From Ettlia oleoabundans (Eukaryota > Chlorophyta > Chlorophyceae > Chlamydomonadales): a DNA stretch of 21,378 bases. Positions within the stretch are counted from its first letter, which is position 1; every line of letters begins with the position of its first letter. Of the stretch, positions 1 through 8,377 are shown piece after piece. The stretch is taken from positions 5,576-26,953 of the forward strand of contig JAAMXP010002195.1 in assembly GCA_019693395.1 (NCBI GenBank), written 5' to 3'. The notes beneath the pieces are model-generated. The model saw only the letters and a program-made list of their open reading frames with translations, was not told the DNA's origin and ran no database searches. The position numbers and the translations under genes were made by a program.

Positions 1-61
1 CCCCAAAGAAAACCCCACCCAAACCCCCCACCCCCGCTGGCGCTCATCGTGTGCAACGCAG

Positions 62-3000
62 GCCCAGCGAGCGTTTCCCCGAGGTGCTGCGTTGGCGTCA
101 GGAGGGGGAGGAGGCAGAGGCGGCACTACAGGGGCTGCTGCCACAGTACCGCCGCATACTGCAGATCAGCAACCTGCAGTTCATGACGCTGCAGAACCAG
201 GGTGGGTGGACGGGTGGGTGGATTTGAATGAGGGCAACAGTTGGGTTAGAACGTGCTGTGTGGTGATCCGGGATGTGTCGTTAGTAGGGCAAGTGATGCA
301 ACCGTGACTGCCCTTCCATTCCTGCTACAAACTGCACCTAAGAAGGCTCCAATTCATCCCACTGTGCCCTTTGTTAACATTTGCCATGCTCCTGTATGGC
401 TGTTGCAGGTGAGTACCTGGTTGAGGTGCCCAATGAGCTGCTCAAGCGTGTGCCCAAGGACTGGGAGAAGGTGTGCGGGTAGGGTGCGGGGGTGTCAGCT
501 GGCGGGTAATAATATATAGGGTGGCGGGGATGTGGTGGTGAAGCAAGGTTCTCCGCTCTGGCTGGGAGGTGGGGAATGCGTCGCTGTATCGGTGGCACAT
601 GGGGTGGAAACTAATTGGTGATTGCGTGGGTACGGGGTGGCAGAGTGGTATAAGCAGTCATTGGGTGCCAGCTGGTGCAGTAGCAACAGCCGTTGGCACC
701 CTGCAACACCCACTATGCCCGTCTGCCTGACTTGCATGTTCAGCTTGCTCCTCACAATCCCCCCGCTGTGCCCGCTGTGTGTGCAGGTTAGCAGCGTGAA
801 GAAGGGTGTGCGGTACCACCCCCCAGACGTCAGGGCAGGGCTGCAGCGCCTGGCACTGGCAAGGGAGCACCTCAAGGTGTGTGCTGTGGTGCTGGGTGGG
901 GGCAAATAACCTATGTTGGGCCACCACGCTATTTTTTTACAGGCCGTGCCTAGCTGTTGTGGCCCAAAGTGAGAAGTTCACTTTGTACTGCCCCCAGCTA
1001 TCAGAGCCACTGTTGGCTGCTCCACCAGCCGAGACCATGCCAAGCCCCTGCCACGGTTCTCCCCGCTCCCATCCCGCTCCTACCAATGCTCCCCTTCTTC
1101 CCCTCCTCCCTGCAGGCGGCGTGTGAGGCGGCGTGGCGCCAGTTCCTGTCCGACTTTGGTGCCCACTACCCGCAGTTCCGTGCCGCTGTGCGGGCGCTGG
1201 CGTCCCTGGACTGCTTGTGTGGCCTGGCCACACTGGCATCCAGCGCGGGGTGGGTGGGTGGCTGGGTTGGAGAGTATTGTGTAAGGGTGGAGTTTGGGGT
1301 TGGGTGTTCTGCTTGCGACGCTGAGGCGGTGAGCAATACTATATTGGTGGCAGCATTGCACGACGAGTCACGAGGAATTGCATTCTGCGCTTCATACCAC
1401 ATTCAGGCCACCCACTTGCACGTTCTGCCTTCCTGAACAGCACTGCTGCTGATCTGGGCTTCAGCAGTAGCACTCACATGCGGCTATTGACAAGCAGCTG
1501 CCCTCCTGTGTATTGATCTTGTGTTGCCCCCGTGTTGCAGCTACTGCCGGCCCGAGCTGGCTGATGAATGTGATCCCTCTCAGCTGCACATTGAGGCTGG
1601 GCGTCACCCCGCCCTTGAGCTGATGCTGGAGGGCAGGGGCCAGCAGTTTGTGCCCAACGATACACATTTGCAGGTGGGTATCGGTACATGGATCATTTTG
1701 GTGTGGATGGGCGGGTGGGCGGGGTGGGTCAAGTGGGTGAGTGGGTGGCTCAATGGGTGGATGAGTGGGTGAGACATGTTCAGAGGCAGGTAGCAAGGCA
1801 TTGCACCATTACAAGGCAAGTTGCACAGCTGTGTGTTTTCGCACATGGCCCTGCCTGTGCTCTTAGTTGGCTATTAGCATGCTGCAAGCCAGGAAGGTTC
1901 GTTCAGTTCGGGCAACGGGCTGCTTGCCAGTTTAAAAAGCACGGCACCTTACTGGCTGGTTGCAGGATAATACTGCGCCGCTCGCCTGCTGGCTCAGAGT
2001 GCCGTGTGCGATTCCACCCTGCTGACTGATGCTGTGCCACCGGCTGTGCGGCTGGCTGCAGGGCGACGGCATGCGGTGCCAGATCATCACGGGTCCAAAC
2101 ATGGGCGGCAAGTCTTGCTACTCAAGGCAAGGCGGCGCAGCCCAAAAGCACTGCTGCTGCTGTACACTGCCGCCCCTGCTTCAGTTGCCGTCCTTGCAGC
2201 TCCGGCCCGGCCTGTTGCGCTTGCTGCCTGTTGTGCGGCTGTTCTGCCCTTTCCTAAAAGTAGCAGGCATTCCCACCTCACCCAACCCACCCCTCCTACC
2301 CCGCAGGCAATGCGCCCTGATTGCCATGATGGCCCAGGTGGGCAGCTATGTGCCTGCGGCGGCTGCCAAGCTGCGGCCGCTGGACGGTGTGTACACGCGC
2401 ATGGGCGCCTCTGACAGCCTGGCACTGGGGCGGTCAACATTTGCAGAGGAACTGGGGTAGGTGACCTAGCGGCACCATGACGTGTGTGTGATGGTTGTTG
2501 TGTGTTTGGTGGGTGGCTTAAGCCGGGGTTTGAGCTGGCTGGCTGGGTGGCTGGGACAGGCATCTCGTTTGCTTTTGCCCGCAATAAAGACTCCTGACAG
2601 TGCCCAGTACACCCACCTGGCCATTCACTCTTTCCAAACACTCTACATTGGCTTCAGGGAGACGTCATCCATCCTGTCTGCCGCAACCCCCTCCAGCCTG
2701 GTCATACTAGATGAGCTGGGGCGTGGCACCAGCACTGGGGAGGGGGCCGCCATTGCCGAGGCCACGCTGCACTATGTGGTGCAACGCCTGAAGCCACTCA
2801 CACTATTCATCACACAGTGAGTGGGCTGCTTGCTTTCTTGATTCCTTTGTGCTGCCCTTGGTAGTTTTGGGCTAGCTGCGGCAGCAACCTTTCCAGCGCA
2901 TGCATGCCCACATCATCCCTCTGTACCACATCAACGGACCTCCACTTCACGCAACACCCCAACCTGCAGCTACCCGGAGGTCTGCTTCCGGCTGCAGCAG

Positions 3001-3588
3001 GCGCTGCCCCGGGCTGTGGCCTGCTACCGCATGGCCCATGTGGAGGAGGAGGGCAGGGTGAATGAGGCAGGGCAGCAAGAAAGTGAGAGACCTAAGCAGC
3101 AGCTATTGCAGCAGCAACAACCTCAAGATGGGAAGGAATATGAGCAGCAAGAGCAGCAGCATCATGAGCTGCGGGAGCGGCAGGCTGCGGCGCTGGGTCG
3201 TGTTGTGTTTTTGTTTAAGTTGGTGGAGGGTGTGGCCCCCGCATCCTTTGGCATCAATGTGGCACGCATGGCACAGCTGCCACAGTCCGTGCTGGTGCGG
3301 GCTGCGGAGGTGGCGGCCAGGGTGCAGCAGGAAGCGGAGCAGCGGCGGGGCCAGCGTGCTGATCAGGCGGCAGAGACAGTGGCGGCGACAGCGGTGGGTG
3401 CTGGAAATGGCAGGCAGCAGGATGGCAGCAGCAACCAGCAGCTGGTTCAGTTGGCGCACCGGTGCCGGCAGTTCCTCCAGCAGTCAACGGCGCAGGCGGG
3501 CCCGTTGGATGTGGAGGAGGGCCTCCAGCTGCAGCAACAGGCACACCAGCTGCTTTCTGGTGGATGGCAGCCCACCACAGATGCTTAA
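62..3588 (+). CDS. MSH3: DNA mismatch repair protein MSH3 (MutS homologue), 5'-truncated by window edge
   Basis: MSH3 pairs with MSH2 as MutS-beta, which recognises insertion/deletion loops in nuclear DNA. Nine exons join in phase: 62-201, 409-470, 787-876, 1116-1249, 1541-1673, 2062-2126, 2307-2456, 2658-2816, 2970-3588 (TAA at 3586). They give 516 visible residues: the end of the lever/clamp region, then the ATPase. Visible motifs are Walker A GPNMGGKS (visible residues 197-204), YTRMGASDS, the Walker B/signature [13 protein letters not shown] with D276/E277, and the switch His of ITHYPEV, whose codon is split by the intron at 2817. The C-terminal dimerisation helices contain FLFKLVEG and [13 protein letters not shown]. 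The wording around Walker A ([15 protein letters not shown]) is closer to plant MSH3 than to MSH2 or MSH6, from memory of the family. A Gln/Glu-rich insert of about 50 residues precedes the last helices. The N-terminal mismatch-binding part lies to the left of the window, and the first boundary at 62 (after a C-rich tract and CAG) is the least certain. Confidence 0.93.
1674..1772 (+). repeat. G-rich GTGGGT-type imperfect repeat in MSH3 intron 5
   Basis: Imperfect copies of GGGTGGGT/GGGCGGGTGGGC run through the first 100 bases of this intron. Similar runs start introns 1 (202-222) and 4 (1250-1264). Four or more G3 tracts in close spacing could form G-quadruplexes on the sense strand or RNA. 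Confidence 0.7.
2127..2306 (+). other. GC-AG intron of MSH3, 180 bases, stop-free in frame
   Basis: Exon 6 ends TCAAG and the intron begins GCAAGG instead of GT. It ends CCCCGCAG before exon 7. This placement gives the family-conserved join [15 protein letters not shown], and no nearby GT donor restores it. The intron is 180 bases long (60 codons) and has no stop in the MSH3 frame, so an unspliced message would stay open. Confidence 0.82.
3070..3186 (+). repeat. CAG/CAA-rich coding tract (Gln-rich insert) in MSH3
   Basis: Imperfect CAG/CAA/GAG codon runs, such as CAGCAGCAACAA near 3109-3120, encode a low-complexity Gln/Glu stretch between the post-Walker-B region and the C-terminal helices. 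The spacer is disordered-looking and usually shorter or different in other MSH3 proteins. Confidence 0.7.
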
Positions 3589-3684
3589 CGGGCCAACAGC
3601 AGCTGAGGTTGTAGGGTTAGTGTATAATCATCCACTTGCTCGCAGGCTCCTTCTATGTCTGCAATCTGCGCTCTGCGCCCTCTC

Positions 3685-3689
3685 TGTAA
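3685..3689 (+). terminator. Putative UGUAA poly(A) signal for MSH3
   Basis: TGTAA, the usual green-algal poly(A) signal, lies 97 bases after the MSH3 stop and before the CoaE start. It is a short motif, so chance occurrence is possible. Confidence 0.4.
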
Positions 3690-3709
3690 TGGGTAGCATC
3701 GCAGCAGAT

Positions 3710-3738
3710 CCACCACCACCGCCGCCGCCGCCGCCGCC
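3710..3738 (+). repeat. CCA/CCG trinucleotide microsatellite
   Basis: About nine to ten tandem CCR triplets (CCACCACCACC followed by repeated GCC) lie in the 334-base gap between MSH3 and the dephospho-CoA kinase, probably in the upstream region or 5' UTR of the latter. The rest of the gap (3589-3922) shows no gene; a TATAAT-like stretch sits near 3619. Confidence 0.85.
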
Positions 3739-3922
3739 AGGACAGCGACCTCCAGGTCAGCATTGTCTCCCAGGCCGTCGACACTTCCACACAGTTGAAG
3801 GTTGCCACGATTTCTTTGCGATTGCATATGCACCTGCTCATCACGCCTTTCATTGTCGACAACCAGCCACCCCGCGCCTCTTCGTCTCAAAGTCAGTAGA
3901 AGGATCCGAAACGCGGCATACG

Positions 3923-5243
3923 ATGAACATCTTCATCTTGGGCCTCACGGGCGGTGGGTAGGAGCAGAGACCCGCAGCAAATTTTGCGGCACATATGCTA
4001 CATTCCACGCCGCTGCCGCATCCCGCCACTGCTTCTGCCGCCCAGCTGCAGGCATAGCCATGGGCAAATCCACGGTTTGCAACTGGCTACGGGAGCTTGG
4101 TGTTCCGGTGTTAGACTCAGACCAGGTCAGCGCGCTTCGCATCTGCTGCAATGAGTTGGCCCTTTCCGTGCAGCCTGCAGTCCGCCCAACAATGTCTGCA
4201 AGCCGTGTCGGACCGGAGCCTGCCAATGTCTGTCATCCCTCCGTCGTTCTTTTCCTCGTTGCTATGTATGAGCTCGGTGCGCAGGTGGTGCACGATCTGT
4301 ACAATGGCGGCGCTGCTGTGGGACCGGTGGAGGCGGCGTTCCCTGGGGTTGCAGTAGATGGAGGTGGGGCACGATGGATTGGCCGGAGTGCATGGCAGCT
4401 TCCCATGGTCCTGGCAGCCTCAATTCGCCTTGTTGCATTGCTTGTCCATTGCTGGCCCAGGGATGTTGGCCATTGGTCGATGCAGCCACAGTCGCTGACA
4501 CCCTCCGTTCCCCTGGCTGCCTGCTGCTGCGGCACCTGTCATGCCTGTACCAGCCATCAGCCGCCCCAAGCTTAGCAAGCGGGTGGTAGGCAACCCTGAG
4601 GCATTGCGGCAACTGGAATCCATCGTGCACCCGCTAGTGCTGGCTGAAAAGCGGCGCTGGATAGCGGCACAAGTGGCAGCTGGGCAGCAGCTGGTGGTGC
4701 TGGACATCCCGCTGCTGTTTGAGACAGGGGCAGAGGCATGGTGCGATGCAGTGGCAGTAGTCAGTGCGCCGGCAGAAGAGCAGCGGCGGCGGGCGCTGGC
4801 GAGGCCGGGCATGAGTGAAGAGAAGTTGGGGGCCATTCTGCAGCGTCAGGTGCCGGATGAGGAGAAGCGGCGGCGAGCCGACTTTGTGATTGATACGGTG
4901 AGGGCTGGCAGTGCTGTGCTGGGGCAAAGGGATAGGCCGGCAGGTTATGCAAAGTGTGCGTGGGGCTGAGCTGGAGTGAGGTGCGGCAAGGTCAGAGTTG
5001 GGTGGTGAAGGCCTGCTTGGTGTGCTTGATGTGCCACCAACCATTCCTGGGTATTCCCATCGTCTGCCCAGCCACACCTCACGAAGCAGCAATGCGCCGC
5101 CTGCACAACAGTGCTTCATAAGGCTTAGTTGTGTGCAGGGTGTCCCCCCGGAGGAGACCAGGCAGCACGTGGTGTCTATTGTAGAAGCGCTGCAAGGCCG
5201 ACCAGGCAAAAAGTTTGCAGAGTTGATGCAGGCTGAGGGCTGA
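3923..5243 (+). CDS. COAE: Dephospho-CoA kinase (CoaE)
   Basis: Catalyses ATP-dependent phosphorylation of the ribose 3'-OH of dephospho-CoA, the last step of CoA synthesis. Five exons join in phase: 3923-3953, 4052-4125, 4285-4363, 4554-4897, 5139-5243 (TGA at 5241), giving 210 residues, normal for the family. The P-loop GGIAMGKST (residues 10-18) is split by the first intron at its second glycine. After it come [11 protein letters not shown] (the family's substrate-binding DxD region), [20 protein letters not shown], the IVHP motif, [10 protein letters not shown] and a lid region rich in Arg ([16 protein letters not shown]). The C-terminus [12 protein letters not shown] carries no membrane or targeting signal that I can see; the ATG directly precedes the conserved beta-strand [10 protein letters not shown], so no N-terminal extension is present. 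It starts 334 bases after MSH3 on the same strand, but eukaryotic genes of this kind are separate transcription units. Confidence 0.93.
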
Positions 5244-5280
5244 GGCTGCAGCGCTGTTCGTAGTAAGCTCTGAATTCTAG

Positions 5281-5292
5281 TGTAAATTGTAA
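5281..5292 (+). terminator. Twin UGUAA poly(A) signals after dephospho-CoA kinase
   Basis: Two TGTAA motifs (5281-5285 and 5288-5292) begin 38 bases after the stop codon, a typical distance for chlorophyte 3' ends. Confidence 0.55.
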
Positions 5293-5885
5293 GCTATAAC
5301 CTTCCAGTGTATTATGTTTGGTGTGTGATGCGCAGTTGAATGGTCCCCTTCGTCAGCCGCTCGGATTCAGCAACGTCCACAACACCCTCAGAGCAGCTGA
5401 TGCACAGGCCCCAGGAATGCCCGTACACTTTGTCAGACAAAGCCCTTGCTTGTTTTGTGTGGCAGAGAAGACACTTTGCACCTTCTGGTCAGCTGGGGGT
5501 ACATTGGCGCCCTCGGACTACTAAGCGGTGCTGGGCATGCTGAGGCGCCTCTGGGGAGCTGTCGCCTATCCCATGCTGCTGCGCTGTGTACTGCATGGCG
5601 AGCCAGCCTAGACAGTTTGGGGTGGCCTTGAATAACGGAGAGGCCAGGGATAGAGGGCTGGTTGCGTACAACTTGGGTTTGTTTCATTCTAACTGCTCAA
5701 CAAAACTTGTGACGCGATTTGAAGGCGTCCAAGTACCCGCTCTTCCTGGCTCTCAACCAACGTTAGCCTTGGATCATTGTAAGCACTGCTGGCAGCTTGG
5801 GGCATGGTTCACACTCTGCAGTTGAGCTTGATTGCCTTGGACACAGGGCTTGTATTCAAATAATGCCCAGCAAGCGCGCTTGCAG
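5293..5885. other. Intergenic / possible decayed 5' part of tandem copy 1
   Basis: No intact gene is visible. At 5713-5733 one frame reads RDLKASK, which resembles LAASK in the putative first exon of copy 2 (near 7333-7353) and lies at a similar distance from the conserved ATGGCC block (about 190 versus 200 bases). A TGA sits immediately upstream in that frame and a TAG at 5764. The similarity is weak. Confidence 0.3.
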
Positions 5886-6850
5886 AGGTTTACAAGGACG
5901 GATGGCCTGCAGCCGGGCGCCCCATCCTCTGGCGGAGGCAATCTGCCAGCTGGCAGTGCCGCCGCTGCAGGAGACGTTTTGTCTGTTGGAGCCTACGTAT
6001 ACGTTTCACACCCCTACATACCAACCCACGCTGGATAATCATGTCTTCATCCCTGGTCCGCAGGACCCGCCACGCTATGCTGCACTGCTCCATGTGCGGC
6101 AGCCACAGCACGCCGCCTGCATGGAGGTAGTGGTGTACCGGTGCGTCTACTGGAGCAGCACTGGGCCGGTGAGCAGCCGCAGCTGCCGCACTGGGAGGAG
6201 GCGCAGGAGTATGAGGTGCTGCAGCCGGACCACGGAATGGTCTACAGCGTGCCCACAGCAGCGGCGGCACTGCAGGCTTTGTCACCGACCTGGCAGCCTC
6301 GCTGGTCTGGTGGTTTCCCAGCGAGCGAACCTGCTGCGGCCTTGTTCAGGCAGCTGAGGACACACTGGGAGAGCTCGGCTATGGCTGGTGTTGGGTCAAG
6401 GTTGCACTGTATGCCAGGGCGGCGGTGCACATCAGCAGCCACCCATCTGACACGCCTGCCGGGGACGCCGCATGGACGTCTCTCAAGCTGCCGCCCATGT
6501 GAGACGACAAGGACCTTCTCTGCTCCATCACCCTCACCAACCATGCCAGCGCCTACAATGTAGAGCAGCAGATGCTGCGCCAGCAGCAGAGGCAGCGCCC
6601 GCAGGCACAGCTGGCGGTTGGGCATGCTGCAGCTGCAGGCAATCATGTAGCTGCACCTTCAGCTCCCCTCCCACCCACCACCCAGCCAGACAGTGGCACA
6701 GTGTTCTTCCCGAAATACAAACAGCTGTGGGATGAAGCACAGCAGAGCCTCATCACCGCACTGTGTCGCATGCTGAGGATGGCTGCCGCATACCGCGGAT
6801 ACGGCTCACTGGCAAGCACCAACACCCACGGGCGCCAGCCAGAAGAATAG
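5886..6850 (+). pseudogene. Tandem copy 1 of an unrecognised gene, broken
   Basis: I do not recognise the family. The block starting ATGGCCTGCAGCCGG (5902) encodes APHPLAEAICQLAVPPLQ and runs to VVVYR near 6140. The matching frame then changes to one reading EEAQEYEVLQPDHG and YSVPTAAAALQ. Near 6275 it changes again to FVTDLAASLVWWFPS, and this third frame continues to the end (TAG at 6848) but contains a TGA at 6500. Comparison with copy 2 (7276-8377) shows the same order of blocks, ending in a shared ALCRMLRMAAAYRGYGSL motif. No GT-AG pair explains the frame changes; the only candidate near 6127-6158 would be a 32-base intron. The best reading is a pseudogene, with sequence errors as the alternative. 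A short intron may end at TGCAG 5885, as in copy 2. Confidence 0.6.
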
Positions 6851-7275
6851 AACCAGCAGCAGGGAGCAGGCCTGACGCGCTCAACGATATGCCCCATGCT
6901 AGCCTTCCCCCAGAACAAAGCGTTACACCTTCAAGGTTTTTCAATTATGCCTTGCCTGCATGTCATGGCCTGCATGTCACGAGAAGAGTTGTCGAGACAC
7001 TTGTCACTTGTTCGCTTTGCATCCATGCTTGTGCCCTGTGTCTGGCAGTTGTGCGTCTGCCCACGTTACATTCCATTGCCATTGTCTTTTGAACATATAC
7101 GTTGTTTTGACACTCCTGCATGTTAGTTGTCCAGTATTTCCCGCAACACTTTCCATGGTGATTGGATGGTGCATCTGGGACGAGGTCAGATCTCCCACCC
7201 ATCCTAGAGTGGGCTTAGTTGCTTTGCACGTGATCAGCAAGCATTGCAAGCATCAAACATGGGAGGTTGTCAGCA
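6851..7275. other. Spacer between tandem copies
   Basis: No gene seen. It holds a small 14-base-period direct repeat, GCCTGCATGTCA at 6954-6965 and 6968-6979, and AT-richer sequence around 7070-7130 that may be the 3' end of copy 1 or the upstream region of copy 2. Confidence 0.5.
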
Positions 7276-8377
7276 ATGGAAGCACCCCTGTACAGCGCTG
7301 TACGGGGTGTCAGAAAGCTTAAAAGTCCCTCGCGTCTGGCGGCATCCAAAAAGTGGCTGACGCCCTCCCATCGTGTCCAGCCATCACAACCTTGCACCTT
7401 GGACACACTCCCTGGTAAGTTGACCTCCAAATCAGTATTCAAGACCCCGCCCCCGCGCTGTGTGCTCACCCAAGTCGATATGGCTCTTAATTACGGCGCT
7501 GTCCTCTGCACCGACAGCCTGCAGAAGCTGTCATGGCCTTCAGCCGGGGTCCCCATCCCCTGGCCGAGGCAATCTGCGACCTGGCGGCACCACCGCTGCA
7601 GCCCACGTGGGGCAGGCTGACCGCTCACTTTGAGCATACGCCTTTCAGTGCGGTGATGCACTTTCGCCCTCGGCAGCGTGCGGCAGGGCTGAAGGTGGCG
7701 ATATATCGGTGCCCTCATGAGAAGGCAGATGAAGTGGTTCATGGATACTTTGAAGTCCTTGAAAATACCGGCATCTTGCATGCAGTGCCCACTTCAGCGG
7801 CACAGCTGGAAGTTTTCGCTAGGGACCTAGCCTGCACGCTGGCGTGGTGTCATCCAATCAATGGGTTGGAGCACAGCCTGCTGCCACCAGGGGACTTGGA
7901 CTCCGCCAAAATGTGGAGGGTTGCGGAGGGAGCTCTACACTGGCTATGCAGCAAGCTTTATACCCAGCACTGCTAACCATTGGGGCGAGGGGGGCGCACC
8001 AACGATGCTGGTGAGGCTTCCCGCCTTTGGGCCAGCCGGCGCCGCAACCATAAGCTATACCAAGGTGCACAGTGCTGCCTGCGTGTACGCTGCCCAGCAG
8101 AAGGCGCTGCGGCGGGAGTGGAAGCAGCGGCAGGCAGCAGAGCAGCAGGAACAGCAGGCAGCGTTTGCGGCACAGGTAGCAGCACCAGGTACAGGCCACA
8201 GCCCGGTGGCCCCCAAAGCCTCCCACTACCCAGCCAGACAGTGATGATGTGTGTCAGCAGAAGTACAGCCAGCTGCGGGAGCAGGCAGTATGCAGCCTCA
8301 CTGCTGCACTGTGCAGCATGCTGAGGATGGCTGGCGCTTACCGTGGTTACGTCTCGCTTCCAGAGCCCCCCATTTGA
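7276..8377 (+). pseudogene. Tandem copy 2 of the same unrecognised gene, partly open but frame-shifted
   Basis: A first exon can be placed at 7276-7414: ATG, a basic stretch with RLAASKKW, then the strong donor GTAAGT. It joins in phase to an exon at 7525 (after CTGCAG) that reads through MAFSRGPHPLAEAICDLA, VAIYRCPHEK and VPTSAAQLEVFARDLA, open to a TAA at 7974. Similarity to copy 1 shows that the conserved frame moves +1 near 7940 (from VAEGALH to GYAASFI), continues through QQKALRREWKQRQAAEQQ (coiled-coil-like), and moves +1 again near 8225 to TQPDSDD and the terminal SMLRMAGAYRGYVSL with TGA at 8375. A truncated but translated protein of about 195 residues from the first two exons is possible. 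No known domain is recognised. Confidence 0.55.

Noticed and set aside
1..61. C-rich left edge (CCCCAAAGAAAACCCC and similar) as a telomere-like or regulatory repeat.
   Set aside because: It sits directly before an MSH3 acceptor CAG and is best read as an intron pyrimidine tract; no regular repeat unit.
632..700. tRNA-like start (GGTGGCAGAGTGGTATAAGC) inside MSH3 intron 2.
   Set aside because: It resembles an A box, but there is no B box, no anticodon arm and no matching acceptor strand.
1688..2029. Plus-strand open frame across MSH3 intron 5 as an extra exon.
   Set aside because: Joining exon 5 (ending THLQ) directly to exon 6 ([11 protein letters not shown]) gives the family spacing exactly; the intron sequence is G-rich and has stops in the required frame.
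3062..3961. 299-codon open frame overlapping the MSH3 3' end.
   Set aside because: It is an out-of-frame shadow of the Gln-rich MSH3 exon, caused by GC-rich, stop-poor sequence; composition is Ser/Arg/Trp-rich with no motif.
6127..6158. A 32-base GT-AG intron that would explain the first frame change in tandem copy 1.
   Set aside because: Far shorter than all other introns here (76 bases or more), and it would not explain the second frame change or the TGA at 6500.
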